From: YC2-FULL-38-9 sp964629635
GTDB taxonomy: Bacteria > Patescibacteriota > Microgenomatia > UBA1406 > GWC2-37-13
Reading direction: 5' to 3'
Assembly (NCBI GenBank): GCA_964629635.1
Contig: CAZVQS010000003.1
Span: 1-51,370, forward strand
DNA length: 51,370 nucleotides
Both the position numbers and the translations under genes were made by a program. Numbering within the stretch: the stretch's first letter is position 1; each line of letters opens with the position of its first letter. Under the pieces are notes generated by a model. The model was given only the letters and a program-made list of their open reading frames with translations. It ran no database searches and was not told the origin of the DNA. Positions 14,279-22,008 of the stretch are shown piece after piece.

Positions 14279-16561
14279 TCAGATACTGACGGTATCTCCT
14301 TCATGCACCTGCTTTTCCAGTATGAGTTTTGCGATCTTATCCTCAAGCTCTTCCGTGATGACGCGCTGCAGGTTGCGGGCCCCGAACTGAGGATCGAATC
14401 CTTTGTCCGTCAGGTTTTTGAGCGTTTCTTCAGTGACGGTTACGCGGATCTTGTAGAGCTTGTGGAGATCTTCCCCGATCTGTTCCACCATCTTGCGGGT
14501 AAGTGCCATGACCGACTCCTTCGTGACGGTCCGGTACATGACTACGCCGTCAAAGCGGTTGAGGAATTCCGGGGAAAACAGGCGCTCGGAAACCAGGTAG
14601 GACACAAGATCCCTGTGGCGTTTTTCAGGCGCATCCGCATAGGGCTGTAGGCGATCCATGACCGCTTCCTGTTTGAAAATGAAATCCGCGCCCGCGTTTG
14701 AGGTCGCGATTACGATGAGGTTCTTGCAGTCGACGCGTTTGCCGAACCCGTCCGTGAAATATCCTTCGTCCGTCAGGGTGAGGAAAATGTTAAGTAGGTC
14801 CTTGTCCGCTTTTTCGATTTCGTCAAGAAGGAGCACTCCGTAGGGGGTTTCCCGTATCGCTTTGCTCAGGAGCCCGGGAGTCCCGGTGTCAATCGAGCCG
14901 ACAAGCGTTTTAATGTCTTCTATCGTCTGGTAGAGCGACATGTCGAACCGCAGAAGGTATTTTTCCGATCCGAAAAATATATGAGCAAGCGCTTTTGCGG
15001 TTTCCGTTTTTCCGACTCCGGTCGGACCGAGAAACAGGAAGCTGCCGATCGGTTTTTTCCGTTTGCCCAGCAGTATGAAGGACCTCCGCATGGAAGCGGA
15101 AAGTTTGGCGACCGCGTCCTCCTGATGGAGTACGTGATCGTTGAGGAGTTTTTCCAGGTCTACGAGCTTGGTCCGCATTTCGTCAGTCAGTTTCGTCGGG
15201 ATATGGGTTTTTTCCGAAAGGACGGCATCGATCATGTCCGGCATGATGACGGCCGCGCCTTTTTTGCCGTTGGCTTTCAGGGTACGGTGGCAGTATGCGC
15301 CGGCAAGGTCCAGAAGGTCAAACGCTTTTTCGGGAAAGGGGATATGGGTTATATAGAACTCGCTTTTTTCGACCGTAATGACGATTGTTTCGTAGGGGAC
15401 TATAACATTGTTCCTTTGCTCAAAGGCATAGGCGGTTTCCATGAGGGTTTTTTTTGCCTCCTCCGCGCTGATTTCCCCTACGTCGATTTTAGTGAACATG
15501 CGGTTGATTTTCTCGTTGCCGAACACGAATTTCTGGTAGAAAAAGGGAGTGGTGATCCCGATAAACTGCAGCGATCCGTTTTTACCGAAATTCTCGATCG
15601 GGATGGTCAGATCGACGCGGTCGGGTCCGCTTGCGACATATTTGTCCAGGTTCTCGATGAGGAGTATGACGTTTTTTGCCGCCACCGCCTCCTCAAACAG
15701 TTCCTCGATGAAGTTCTCCCGCTGCGACATGTCGGTATAACGGGTGAGAATCTTTTCGAAATTAAGCTTGAGGATGCGCTTGTATGCGAGAAGCGCAAGG
15801 GACCTGCCTTCGTATATTTTTTTTGCGAGCGCATCGACAATGGTGTGTTTTCCCACCCCTTCCTCGCCGACGATGACGGCATTGGCTTCGTTGTTCTTGA
15901 TGAGAACTTCCTGGAGGTCGTCTATTTCGCTGTTTCGGCCTACGATGTCCTGGATGTTTCCCTGGTATGAAACGCTCGTGAGTTCGGTCGCGTATTCGTC
16001 AAGCAGGGGAGTATAGCCCATGGCCCAGTCGCGGCCGAGCGGCGGGTACGTGAGGAGGTTTTCCAGCTTCCACCACTCTTTCTGCTTAAGGTGCTCGTTA
16101 TAGTAGGACATAAACCATGCCTCAACGGCGCTTTGGTTTTCCTCCTTGAGAAGATGGGTATCCATAAACGCTTTCTTCTGCCGGGCGCGCTGCTCTTCAG
16201 GCGTTTTTTCGTACTGGTAGCATATCGCATAAACCGGCAGGGACAGGAAAAACGCGACAATGAAAAACGGCAGGAGAATGACATACAGCGTCTGGATGAG
16301 GACGTAAAACAGGATGATCGACATGCGCATGATGAACCCGATTGCGGATGACACCACATTGAAGAAAATCCGTTCAAACAGTTCGCCGAAGGAGAAACCG
16401 CGGCCGGTTTTTGCCGCGACTATGTTTTTCCACGGATAGAAAAGGGTTTTGAACAGGGCGGACACAGAAAAGAAGTACGGGAAAAAAAGGAACAGGTTAA
16501 GGGACCCTTCGAAGAAATCGCGGATTTTTCCCCTGACATAAAGCAGCGTGTCTGTTTTCAT
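14279..16561 (-). CDS. Membrane-anchored Clp-type double AAA+ ATPase
   Basis: 760 residues. The N-terminal 130 residues contain about three hydrophobic segments instead of the usual Clp N domain, so the protein is membrane-bound with the ATPase in the cytoplasm. NBD1 (about 205-450) has Walker A GEEGVGKHT and the Walker B strand VILLIENLDK, in which the usual DE is replaced by EN, so this ring may bind but hydrolyse poorly. NBD2 (about 480-750) has intact Walker A GPTGVGKTE, Walker B VLLLDEIEKA and the C-terminal GFDPQFGARNLQR sensor-2 segment of ClpA/B/C. Substrate unfolding at the membrane is the likely role; no ClpP gene is in the window. TATAAT (16573-16578, minus strand) lies 11 nt upstream. 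Confidence 0.87.
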   Translation of the reverse strand: MKTDTLLYVRGKIRDFFEGSLNLFLFFPYFFSVSALFKTLFYPWKNIVAAKTGRGFSFGELFERIFFNVVSSAIGFIMRMSIILFYVLIQTLYVILLPFFIVAFFLSLPVYAICYQYEKTPEEQRARQKKAFMDTHLLKEENQSAVEAWFMSYYNEHLKQKEWWKLENLLTYPPLGRDWAMGYTPLLDEYATELTSVSYQGNIQDIVGRNSEIDDLQEVLIKNNEANAVIVGEEGVGKHTIVDALAKKIYEGRSLALLAYKRILKLNFEKILTRYTDMSQRENFIEELFEEAVAAKNVILLIENLDKYVASGPDRVDLTIPIENFGKNGSLQFIGITTPFFYQKFVFGNEKINRMFTKIDVGEISAEEAKKTLMETAYAFEQRNNVIVPYETIVITVEKSEFYITHIPFPEKAFDLLDLAGAYCHRTLKANGKKGAAVIMPDMIDAVLSEKTHIPTKLTDEMRTKLVDLEKLLNDHVLHQEDAVAKLSASMRRSFILLGKRKKPIGSFLFLGPTGVGKTETAKALAHIFFGSEKYLLRFDMSLYQTIEDIKTLVGSIDTGTPGLLSKAIRETPYGVLLLDEIEKADKDLLNIFLTLTDEGYFTDGFGKRVDCKNLIVIATSNAGADFIFKQEAVMDRLQPYADAPEKRHRDLVSYLVSERLFSPEFLNRFDGVVMYRTVTKESVMALTRKMVEQIGEDLHKLYKIRVTVTEETLKNLTDKGFDPQFGARNLQRVITEELEDKIAKLILEKQVHEGDTVSI

Positions 16562-16646
16562 CTAATATATTCATTATAGAGAGGCATATATGAGTTGGCA
16601 ATGGATAGAAAAAGAAAGTATGGGCAGTAATTATCTATAAGAAGAC

Positions 16647-16685
16647 ACGTGCTTGCACTTATGTCCGGTTAACCGGACTCAAGTG
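16647..16685 (-). repeat. tRNA-trailer palindrome, copy 2
   Basis: 36 of 39 bases match the element behind tRNA-Leu (4197-4235). The core palindrome (16656-16685) is centred on CCGGTTAACCGG and overlaps the last two bases of tRNA-Val. Part of it, CGTGCTTGCACT, recurs at 16785-16796 behind tRNA-Ile. Confidence 0.75.
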
Positions 16686-16755
16686 GACCCGGAGGGATTT
16701 GAACCCCCAACATCTTCGATGTAAACGAAGCGCTCTACCGTTGAGCTACGAGTCC
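16684..16755 (-). tRNA. tRNA-Val(UAC)
   Basis: A 72-nt cloverleaf with acceptor GGACTCG pairing with CGGGTCC (one G-U), D arm GCTCAACGGTAGAGC, anticodon loop TTTACAT between CTTCG and CGAAG giving anticodon TAC (Val), and T arm GGGGGTTCAAATCCCTC. The discriminator base is A. CCA is not encoded. Confidence 0.95.
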
Positions 16756-16816
16756 TCGGTCAAATCCATTCCCCGTGGCGACATCGTGCTTGCACTGAGG
16801 AGCGAAGCGACGAATG

Positions 16817-16888
16817 TGGGCGTGGATGGAATCGAACCATCGCTCTGTTCTTTATCAGAGAACTGTTTTACCATTAAACTACGCGCCC
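16817..16888 (-). tRNA. tRNA-Ile(GAU)
   Basis: A 72-nt cloverleaf with D arm AGTTTAATGGTAAAACA, anticodon loop CTGATAA between GTTCT and AGAAC giving anticodon GAT (Ile), and T arm GATGGTTCGATTCCATC. Acceptor GGGCGCG pairs with CACGCCC with one C-A mismatch at the sixth pair. CCA is not encoded. TATAAT lies upstream on the minus strand (16899-16904). Confidence 0.92.
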
Positions 16889-16930
16889 TAGAACATACAT
16901 TATAACATAAGCCCCCCCGCGAAAAAAATC

Positions 16931-17950
16931 TCATTTATACCGGAGGAGGGCTGTCCTGATGATCGCATCAAGCAGTTTGTCGTACGTCATTCCGGTTGCC
17001 CGGGCCATCATGGGGAAGTATGATGCCATATCGTGTTCCGGCGGAATAATGCCGGGAGGAGAGTTCACTTCAAGCACATAGGGGTTTTCCTGTTTGTCGC
17101 ACCGTATGTCGATGCGGCACCAGTCCCGTATGCCGAGGGCCTCCCAGAGTTTCATGCACATACGGTCGATCTTCCGCTTCAGGCCCGGCGATACCTTTGC
17201 AGGGCAGGTGAGGTGCTCTCCTGAGGTTTCCGTCTCGTAAAACCACTTCACCTCCAGCGAATCGAAGGGAAGGTATTTCTTGGGGAGTTTCGAATGGTCC
17301 GATTCGATATAGGGCAGCATCACCGGAGGATTGCCGAGCATTGCTATCGAGAATTCGCGGCCTTCAAGGTACGGTTCCGCCATGGCCGAACCGCCGAACG
17401 TCTGTTTGATAAAGGCGACCTGGCGCCTCAGCTCTTTCTCGTCATGCACAACGCTCTTGTTGGTGATACCGGCGCTTGAGCCTTCGCTGACCGGCTTCAC
17501 GATGAGTGGGAATTTGAGCGATTTTTTGAGCGGCACGTTTTTCCCGTTGAACACCTGGAAGGGCAGGGTCGGTACCTCATGTGCCATGAGGATTTCCTTG
17601 GTTTTTGCCTTGTCGAGGATGATCGCCTGCGCGAGGGGAGGGGAGCCGGTGTAGGGGATCTGAAGCATTTCAAGCATCGCGGGGATCTGGCATTCGCGGT
17701 CGTGTCCGTGGATACCCTCCGATACGTTGAACACGAGATCAATGTTTTTGCGGTTGCGGTACAGTTTCAGGTACGCTTTTTTGTTTGCCTCGACCGGAAT
17801 GACGCGGTAGCCGAGCCGTTTCAGGTACCGTATCTGGAGTTTTGTTGTTTCCGGATCGTCGAAATCGATTTCCTTCTGGGTGCGGGGATCCTTCGGGTCC
17901 GGATACGCATGGCGGACATTATAGAGGAATGCGATGGTCAACTGTTTCAT
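16931..17950 (-). CDS. D-alanine-D-alanine ligase-like ATP-grasp protein
   Basis: 339 residues. It follows the Ddl plan: an N-terminal domain ending DLVFNVSEGIHGHDRE (compare the Ddl VFP.LHG..GEDG turn), then ATP-grasp with LIVKPVSEGSSAGI, the WCRIDIRC strand and the metal/phosphate site VLEVNSPPGI near the end, where Ddl usually reads EvNt.PG. It joins two amino acids or a peptide and an amino acid through an acyl phosphate; the canonical product would be D-Ala-D-Ala for peptidoglycan, but the NVSEG turn and the company of two PGM1-like ligases make another dipeptide possible. It is the last gene of a three-gene operon; its ATG overlaps the stop of the preceding gene by 4 nt (ATGA). Confidence 0.8.
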   Translation of the reverse strand: MKQLTIAFLYNVRHAYPDPKDPRTQKEIDFDDPETTKLQIRYLKRLGYRVIPVEANKKAYLKLYRNRKNIDLVFNVSEGIHGHDRECQIPAMLEMLQIPYTGSPPLAQAIILDKAKTKEILMAHEVPTLPFQVFNGKNVPLKKSLKFPLIVKPVSEGSSAGITNKSVVHDEKELRRQVAFIKQTFGGSAMAEPYLEGREFSIAMLGNPPVMLPYIESDHSKLPKKYLPFDSLEVKWFYETETSGEHLTCPAKVSPGLKRKIDRMCMKLWEALGIRDWCRIDIRCDKQENPYVLEVNSPPGIIPPEHDMASYFPMMARATGMTYDKLLDAIIRTALLRYK

Positions 17951-19317
17951 AGGAATAAGGGATTCACCAGTGCAAGCAGTTTCTTCTCGAGAAGATATGC
18001 CTTCCGTTTCGTACGCTCGATGATGAAATAGGTAACTGAGCGTTCTTTGATGGACGATTGCGAGCTGAGGATGACTCCGGTGCGGGTGGCGGGGGAAAAC
18101 AGGATGGAGGCAAGTGCATTCCTGATTTCGGGAAACGCGGGAATGCGTTTTGCCGAAGGGAAGTCAACAAATTTGCTCAACAGAAACGAATTGTCGAAAA
18201 GACGCCTGCCAAGAAGGTGAAACGCGATTTTGAATGCGTCCGTACCTCCGGTATTCCTGACGTTGGATTCATTCACGTATAATACGCCGTTTTTTCCGCG
18301 GATCATGTCTATGTCGAAATGACCGCGGTATCCGTTGCCGGCATAGACACCGGTGATATCGCGTCCGATGGAATACATGCTCCGTTTAAGCTTGTCGGGG
18401 ATGGCTTCACGCCCCACCTCCATCCCGTAAAAATTGCCCGTTTCGGTGACAAGCATGTTGCAGGAGTACAGTATCCGCTCCCTTCCTTTCGCATCGATAT
18501 AACATTCGATGCTCGGGAACCTGAGGCGGGATCGCGGGTCGGTTTCGATGAATTCCTCAACGATTATTTTGTTCCGTTTCCACAAAGGATCTGCGGTCAG
18601 GATTGTTTTCACGAAGGCGCGGGTGTGGCCGGGATTGTCTTTTTTCAGGATATAGGTGCCATGGCCGCCGGATCCTTTGCTTATCTTCAGGAGCACCGCA
18701 CCTTTCTGTTCAAGCGATTTCATGGTTGCCTCAAGCGCTTCCTCAACCGAATCAAGCACCATACCTTCGGGAAGCCGTATGCGCTTTCCCCGCGGGGAGA
18801 GGGAGGCGACCAGTTCCCGGAAGCCGCTTTTGGACCCGTACGTTGCAACGGTCCAGAAATCCTTCTCCGCGGGTGATTCCGGGAGCTCCACTTTCACGCC
18901 CAGTTTTTCCAGGGCGTTCTTCAGTATGTAGGTTTGAGGGGATGTCGCATAGGGATGGATGGATATGCCCTCAAATCCGGACGCGCGCCGGACAAGCCGT
19001 TTGAGGACTTGCGTATCATGGGCTGCATTGAGGGATATGAACGGCTCATTACCCTTCGGTATCATCACTTCCGCCCGGGATCCGGTGATGGACTGGAAAT
19101 AGGCAAGGAATTCCTGCGGGACCGCAACGGGGCTGATGAACACGAATTCCTTCCGTCCGGCATTGGCAAACAGGTATGAGTCGGCGTAGGCGTTTGAGAG
19201 GGTGATACGCAGCTTCCGCTCGCTCGCTTTTTTCAGCCCGCTGATGTAGTCCCATTCATCCTCAACCGAATTGTAGACATAGACGGGGAGCAGGCGTGCG
19301 GTTTTGCCGTTTTTCAT
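17947..19317 (-). CDS. PGM1-like ATP-grasp peptide ligase B (with pre-ATP-grasp domain)
   Basis: 456 residues. The first about 170 residues carry the pre-ATP-grasp signs known from the PGM1 (pheganomycin ligase) family: SERKLRIT near 30, FVFISPVAVPQEFLAYF, a HPYATSPQ turn and GSKSGFRELV, which corresponds to GTKSGSR. The ATP-grasp half has the lysine-glycine loop LLKISKGSGGHGTYIL and the metal site YVNESNVRNTGGTDAF. The family forms amide bonds from a carboxylate and ATP. It is clearly paralogous to the gene at 19319-20770, from the EDEW segment near the start to the TKR-x-A ending. It begins 1 nt after that gene ends and overlaps the Ddl-like gene by 4 nt, so all three are co-expressed. Substrates are unknown. 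Confidence 0.72.
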   Translation of the reverse strand: MKNGKTARLLPVYVYNSVEDEWDYISGLKKASERKLRITLSNAYADSYLFANAGRKEFVFISPVAVPQEFLAYFQSITGSRAEVMIPKGNEPFISLNAAHDTQVLKRLVRRASGFEGISIHPYATSPQTYILKNALEKLGVKVELPESPAEKDFWTVATYGSKSGFRELVASLSPRGKRIRLPEGMVLDSVEEALEATMKSLEQKGAVLLKISKGSGGHGTYILKKDNPGHTRAFVKTILTADPLWKRNKIIVEEFIETDPRSRLRFPSIECYIDAKGRERILYSCNMLVTETGNFYGMEVGREAIPDKLKRSMYSIGRDITGVYAGNGYRGHFDIDMIRGKNGVLYVNESNVRNTGGTDAFKIAFHLLGRRLFDNSFLLSKFVDFPSAKRIPAFPEIRNALASILFSPATRTGVILSSQSSIKERSVTYFIIERTKRKAYLLEKKLLALVNPLFL

Positions 19318-19318
19318 G

Positions 19319-20770
19319 TTAATGGATGAGGCTCTTCATGTCCGCCTCGATCTGGCATGCGCGGCGTTTCGTGTTGCCGAAGATGATATAAATGAGCTCC
19401 TTCTGTTTAATGATATTTTCTGAGCTGATGACGACGCCTTCTTTCGTTTTCTTGTTGAAAAGGAGCGGTTTCAGTTTTTCGTATACGCGCGGAAACGAAG
19501 GCCGGTTCATGTTCTTGATGGGGTATTTGCTGCGGGATATGACATAAGAATCGGAAAAGAAATCCTTGCCGATGAGTTCGAGGGCCACTTTGTATACGTC
19601 CGTGCCGCCGGTATTTCTGGTGTTTGATTCGTTCACGAACACCTGGTTGTATTTGGTCGCGATCATGTCGATGTCGAAGTGACCGCGGTATCCTTCAGCG
19701 GCATAGCGCTCCGCTATGTAATAACCCGTATCGATAATGCGCGCGGCGAGCCGTTCATTGATCACATCCTCGTGCATGTCCAGACCGTAGAATTCGCCTT
19801 CCTCGGTTATCTTCATGGTGCAGTAATACAGCATGTCGATCTTTCCGCTTTTCTGGATCTTGAATTCGATATTGGGGAAGCTTGAGCCGCCGTTCCCGAA
19901 GTTCACCCGGATGAGATCCTCGATGATGATGGGGTAGCGGTCCCAATATTCGTCCTGATTGAGGTACGAGTAGATCGCTTTTTCGCACTCCTTGTAATCT
20001 TTCGGCAGTTGCCCGTCGCGGAAAATGAGCACTCCGTTTCCGCTTGAACCTTTGTTGGTCTTGATGACGACGCCGCCGTCTTTGAGGAACTTGTTTGCAG
20101 CGATGCGGGAGGCGTCAAGCTTGCCGACGCATATGATTCCTTCCGGCATGATGAAGTCCGGCTCAAGCGCGGTCGACTGCTGCGCGAGCTGCCTGATGCC
20201 TGACTTTGAGCCATAGAAGTTCACGGTCCATGAACAGTCGATCGCGGGCGCTTCAGGCACATACACGATGATTCCCCGTTTTTCCAGCCGCTCCTTCAGC
20301 TCGTAAAGCTGGGGGGATGCCGCATAGCTGACGAGAGTAAGCTTCTTGTAGCGCTTCGCCTTTTTCACCAGCGTGTTGAACGTCTGTTTGTCCTTATACA
20401 GGTCCTTGCAGATGAGTCCGGTGTCTTTTTTGGGAACCATAACCTCGATCCGCTTCGCGCCGGTGAGATTCTGGAAGTATTTCTTGAATGCGGGCGTTAT
20501 CGGCTTCGGGGAAACGTAGACGAATTTATTCTCGTCGGCGTTGGCGAAGAGGTAGCATTCCGCGGTGTTGTTGTCCCGTTCGATTTCAAGCCGCCGCTCT
20601 TCCTTGTCGGTGATGGAGGAAATATAGGACCATTCGTCCTCAACCACGTTATATATGTATACGAGCAATTCGTCTTTGTGGGATGCGCCGTTACCGTTTT
20701 TCTTTTTTTTCTGTGTGAGGTTTGTTGCGGGGGCTGCCCCGGGCGGTTGTTCTTCGGAATCGCTTTTCAT
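19319..20770 (-). CDS. PGM1-like ATP-grasp peptide ligase A (with pre-ATP-grasp domain)
   Basis: 483 residues, first gene of the ligase operon. The ATG at 20770 is chosen over one 33 nt upstream because the latter lies too close to the predicted start of transcription (near 20785). A charged tail (residues about 5-30, lysine-rich) precedes the pre-ATP-grasp domain: EERRLEIE, FVYVSPKPITPAFKKYF, SYAASPQLYEL and YGSKSGIRQLA. The ATP-grasp half shows VVIKTNKGSSGNGVLIF and VFVNESNTRNTGGTDVY. The N-E-S-N metal site is the same as in the paralogue. It should activate a carboxylate as acyl phosphate and couple it to an amine; the product is unknown. The divergent gene encodes a C45-type Ntn-hydrolase. 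Confidence 0.72.
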   Translation of the reverse strand: MKSDSEEQPPGAAPATNLTQKKKKNGNGASHKDELLVYIYNVVEDEWSYISSITDKEERRLEIERDNNTAECYLFANADENKFVYVSPKPITPAFKKYFQNLTGAKRIEVMVPKKDTGLICKDLYKDKQTFNTLVKKAKRYKKLTLVSYAASPQLYELKERLEKRGIIVYVPEAPAIDCSWTVNFYGSKSGIRQLAQQSTALEPDFIMPEGIICVGKLDASRIAANKFLKDGGVVIKTNKGSSGNGVLIFRDGQLPKDYKECEKAIYSYLNQDEYWDRYPIIIEDLIRVNFGNGGSSFPNIEFKIQKSGKIDMLYYCTMKITEEGEFYGLDMHEDVINERLAARIIDTGYYIAERYAAEGYRGHFDIDMIATKYNQVFVNESNTRNTGGTDVYKVALELIGKDFFSDSYVISRSKYPIKNMNRPSFPRVYEKLKPLLFNKKTKEGVVISSENIIKQKELIYIIFGNTKRRACQIEADMKSLIH

Positions 20771-20791
20771 TTTTTTATTGCAAGTTAATAC

Positions 20792-20819
20792 ATTATTACG
20801 CAATTTCCCGAAATGTCAA
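20792..20819 (-). promoter_or_regulatory. Promoter of the ATP-grasp operon
   Basis: On the minus strand TTGACA (20819-20814), 16 nt, AATAAT (20797-20792). Transcription would start near 20785, about 15 nt before the ATG at 20770. The -35 box lies inside a 17-nt sequence (20815-20831) that is also found at 7167-7183 upstream of the phosphoribosyltransferase-like gene. Confidence 0.65.
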
Positions 20820-20936
20820 TACCTATATTATTGGGCAATGGGTTGCAGTGCGGGTTGCTGTCCGGAAGATGCGCAACTGACACACCGTCATTCGGGAAGA
20901 GAGGATTTTGACGGGATTTTCAGTTACAATACCGGT

Positions 20937-21941
20937 ATGCGCATCGTCAGAGTAAAAGCGAAAGACCATTATGAGGCAGGGTACCAGCTGGGAGTGTTCA
21001 CCGCGAAACTCCAGCGCGCGTTCCTCAAGGCGTTCAAACCCCGGGAGCCCTGGGAGGATCTCATCCGCAAATCGCTTCCGTTCCTCAATGCGACCAAAAA
21101 AATGTTCCCCCAATACATAGATGAAGCAAGCGGACTTGCCAACGGGGCGGAAATTCCATTTGAAAAGATGTGGGTGCTGCACTGCCTGGATGAAATCACC
21201 CAGCATGAATTCGTTGAGAAGTGCTCCTCCGTATTCATCAGGCGGGGGGACGGAAGGGGATATCTGGCTGGCCATAATGAGGACTGGGAGCGCTGGACGA
21301 AGGGATTTTACTTCCTGCTTGAGCGTACGCTCGACAACAAGACGGTGCTTGAACTGGGAATGCCGGGCGCCATCTGCGCCGGTACGGTGAGCGTGAATTC
21401 GAAAGGCATGGTCCAGGCGATCAATTCCCTTCACCATACTGACTACCAGGTCGGCACCCCAAAGCAAATCATAGCACGCTGGCTTTCAAGCCGCGAAAGC
21501 CTGCAGGAAATCAAGGATGAGTTCCCCAAGCTGAAACGCGCGGGAGGGTACGCATATAACCTGCTGCAGGGCAATAAAATCCTGGCGATCGAAAGCTCCG
21601 CGAAACAGTACGAGTTCTACGAGGCAAAAAAGAACTACTGCCACACGAACCATTACGTGGGCATCCTCAAGGAGGTGGAGTCTGAGTGCGTAAAGGGAAT
21701 GCCGAGCGTGGGACGGTATCAGCATATACAGTCGCGGATGAAACAGCTTGAAGGAATCGAAGGGCTCAAGGAGTTCCTGCTCCACAAGGCACAGGACGAT
21801 ACGGCGGTCTACCGCGAAACGGAAACCGCGACTGTTGCATCCATCGTTATCGATCCGGTCGGAAAAATATGTTTCGCGACGCAGGAGAACAGGGGAGGGG
21901 ATACGAGATGGCAGAAGATACGGCTTGATTTCATCGAATGA
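20937..21941 (+). CDS. C45-type autoproteolytic acyltransferase/amidohydrolase (Ntn-hydrolase)
   Basis: 334 residues. The pattern is that of the acyl-CoA:6-aminopenicillanate acyltransferase family (peptidase C45): an N-terminal helical segment, then the candidate nucleophile Cys96 in EKCSSVF, exposed by self-cleavage in the family, followed by AGHNEDW (N114-W117) that shapes the active site, and LELGMPGAICAGTVSVNSKG. Such enzymes hydrolyse or exchange amide-linked acyl groups. TACAAT (20925-20930) lies 6 nt before the ATG, so the longer frame from 20655 is rejected and a leaderless start preferred. It is divergent from the three ATP-grasp ligases and followed by an aminopeptidase, so amide bonds made by the ligases may be its substrates. 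Confidence 0.78.
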   Translation: MRIVRVKAKDHYEAGYQLGVFTAKLQRAFLKAFKPREPWEDLIRKSLPFLNATKKMFPQYIDEASGLANGAEIPFEKMWVLHCLDEITQHEFVEKCSSVFIRRGDGRGYLAGHNEDWERWTKGFYFLLERTLDNKTVLELGMPGAICAGTVSVNSKGMVQAINSLHHTDYQVGTPKQIIARWLSSRESLQEIKDEFPKLKRAGGYAYNLLQGNKILAIESSAKQYEFYEAKKNYCHTNHYVGILKEVESECVKGMPSVGRYQHIQSRMKQLEGIEGLKEFLLHKAQDDTAVYRETETATVASIVIDPVGKICFATQENRGGDTRWQKIRLDFIE

Positions 21942-22008
21942 TCCATACATATTTGCGCTTCATTTGCCCCTTGACTCTCACGAATGAAGGGTTTAACATA
22001 TCAGTACG

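Noticed and set aside
14981..15970. Plus-strand ORF of 329 codons opposite the Clp ATPase
   Set aside because: Shadow of the AAA+ gene; Phe/Gly/Val-rich antisense composition and no domain.
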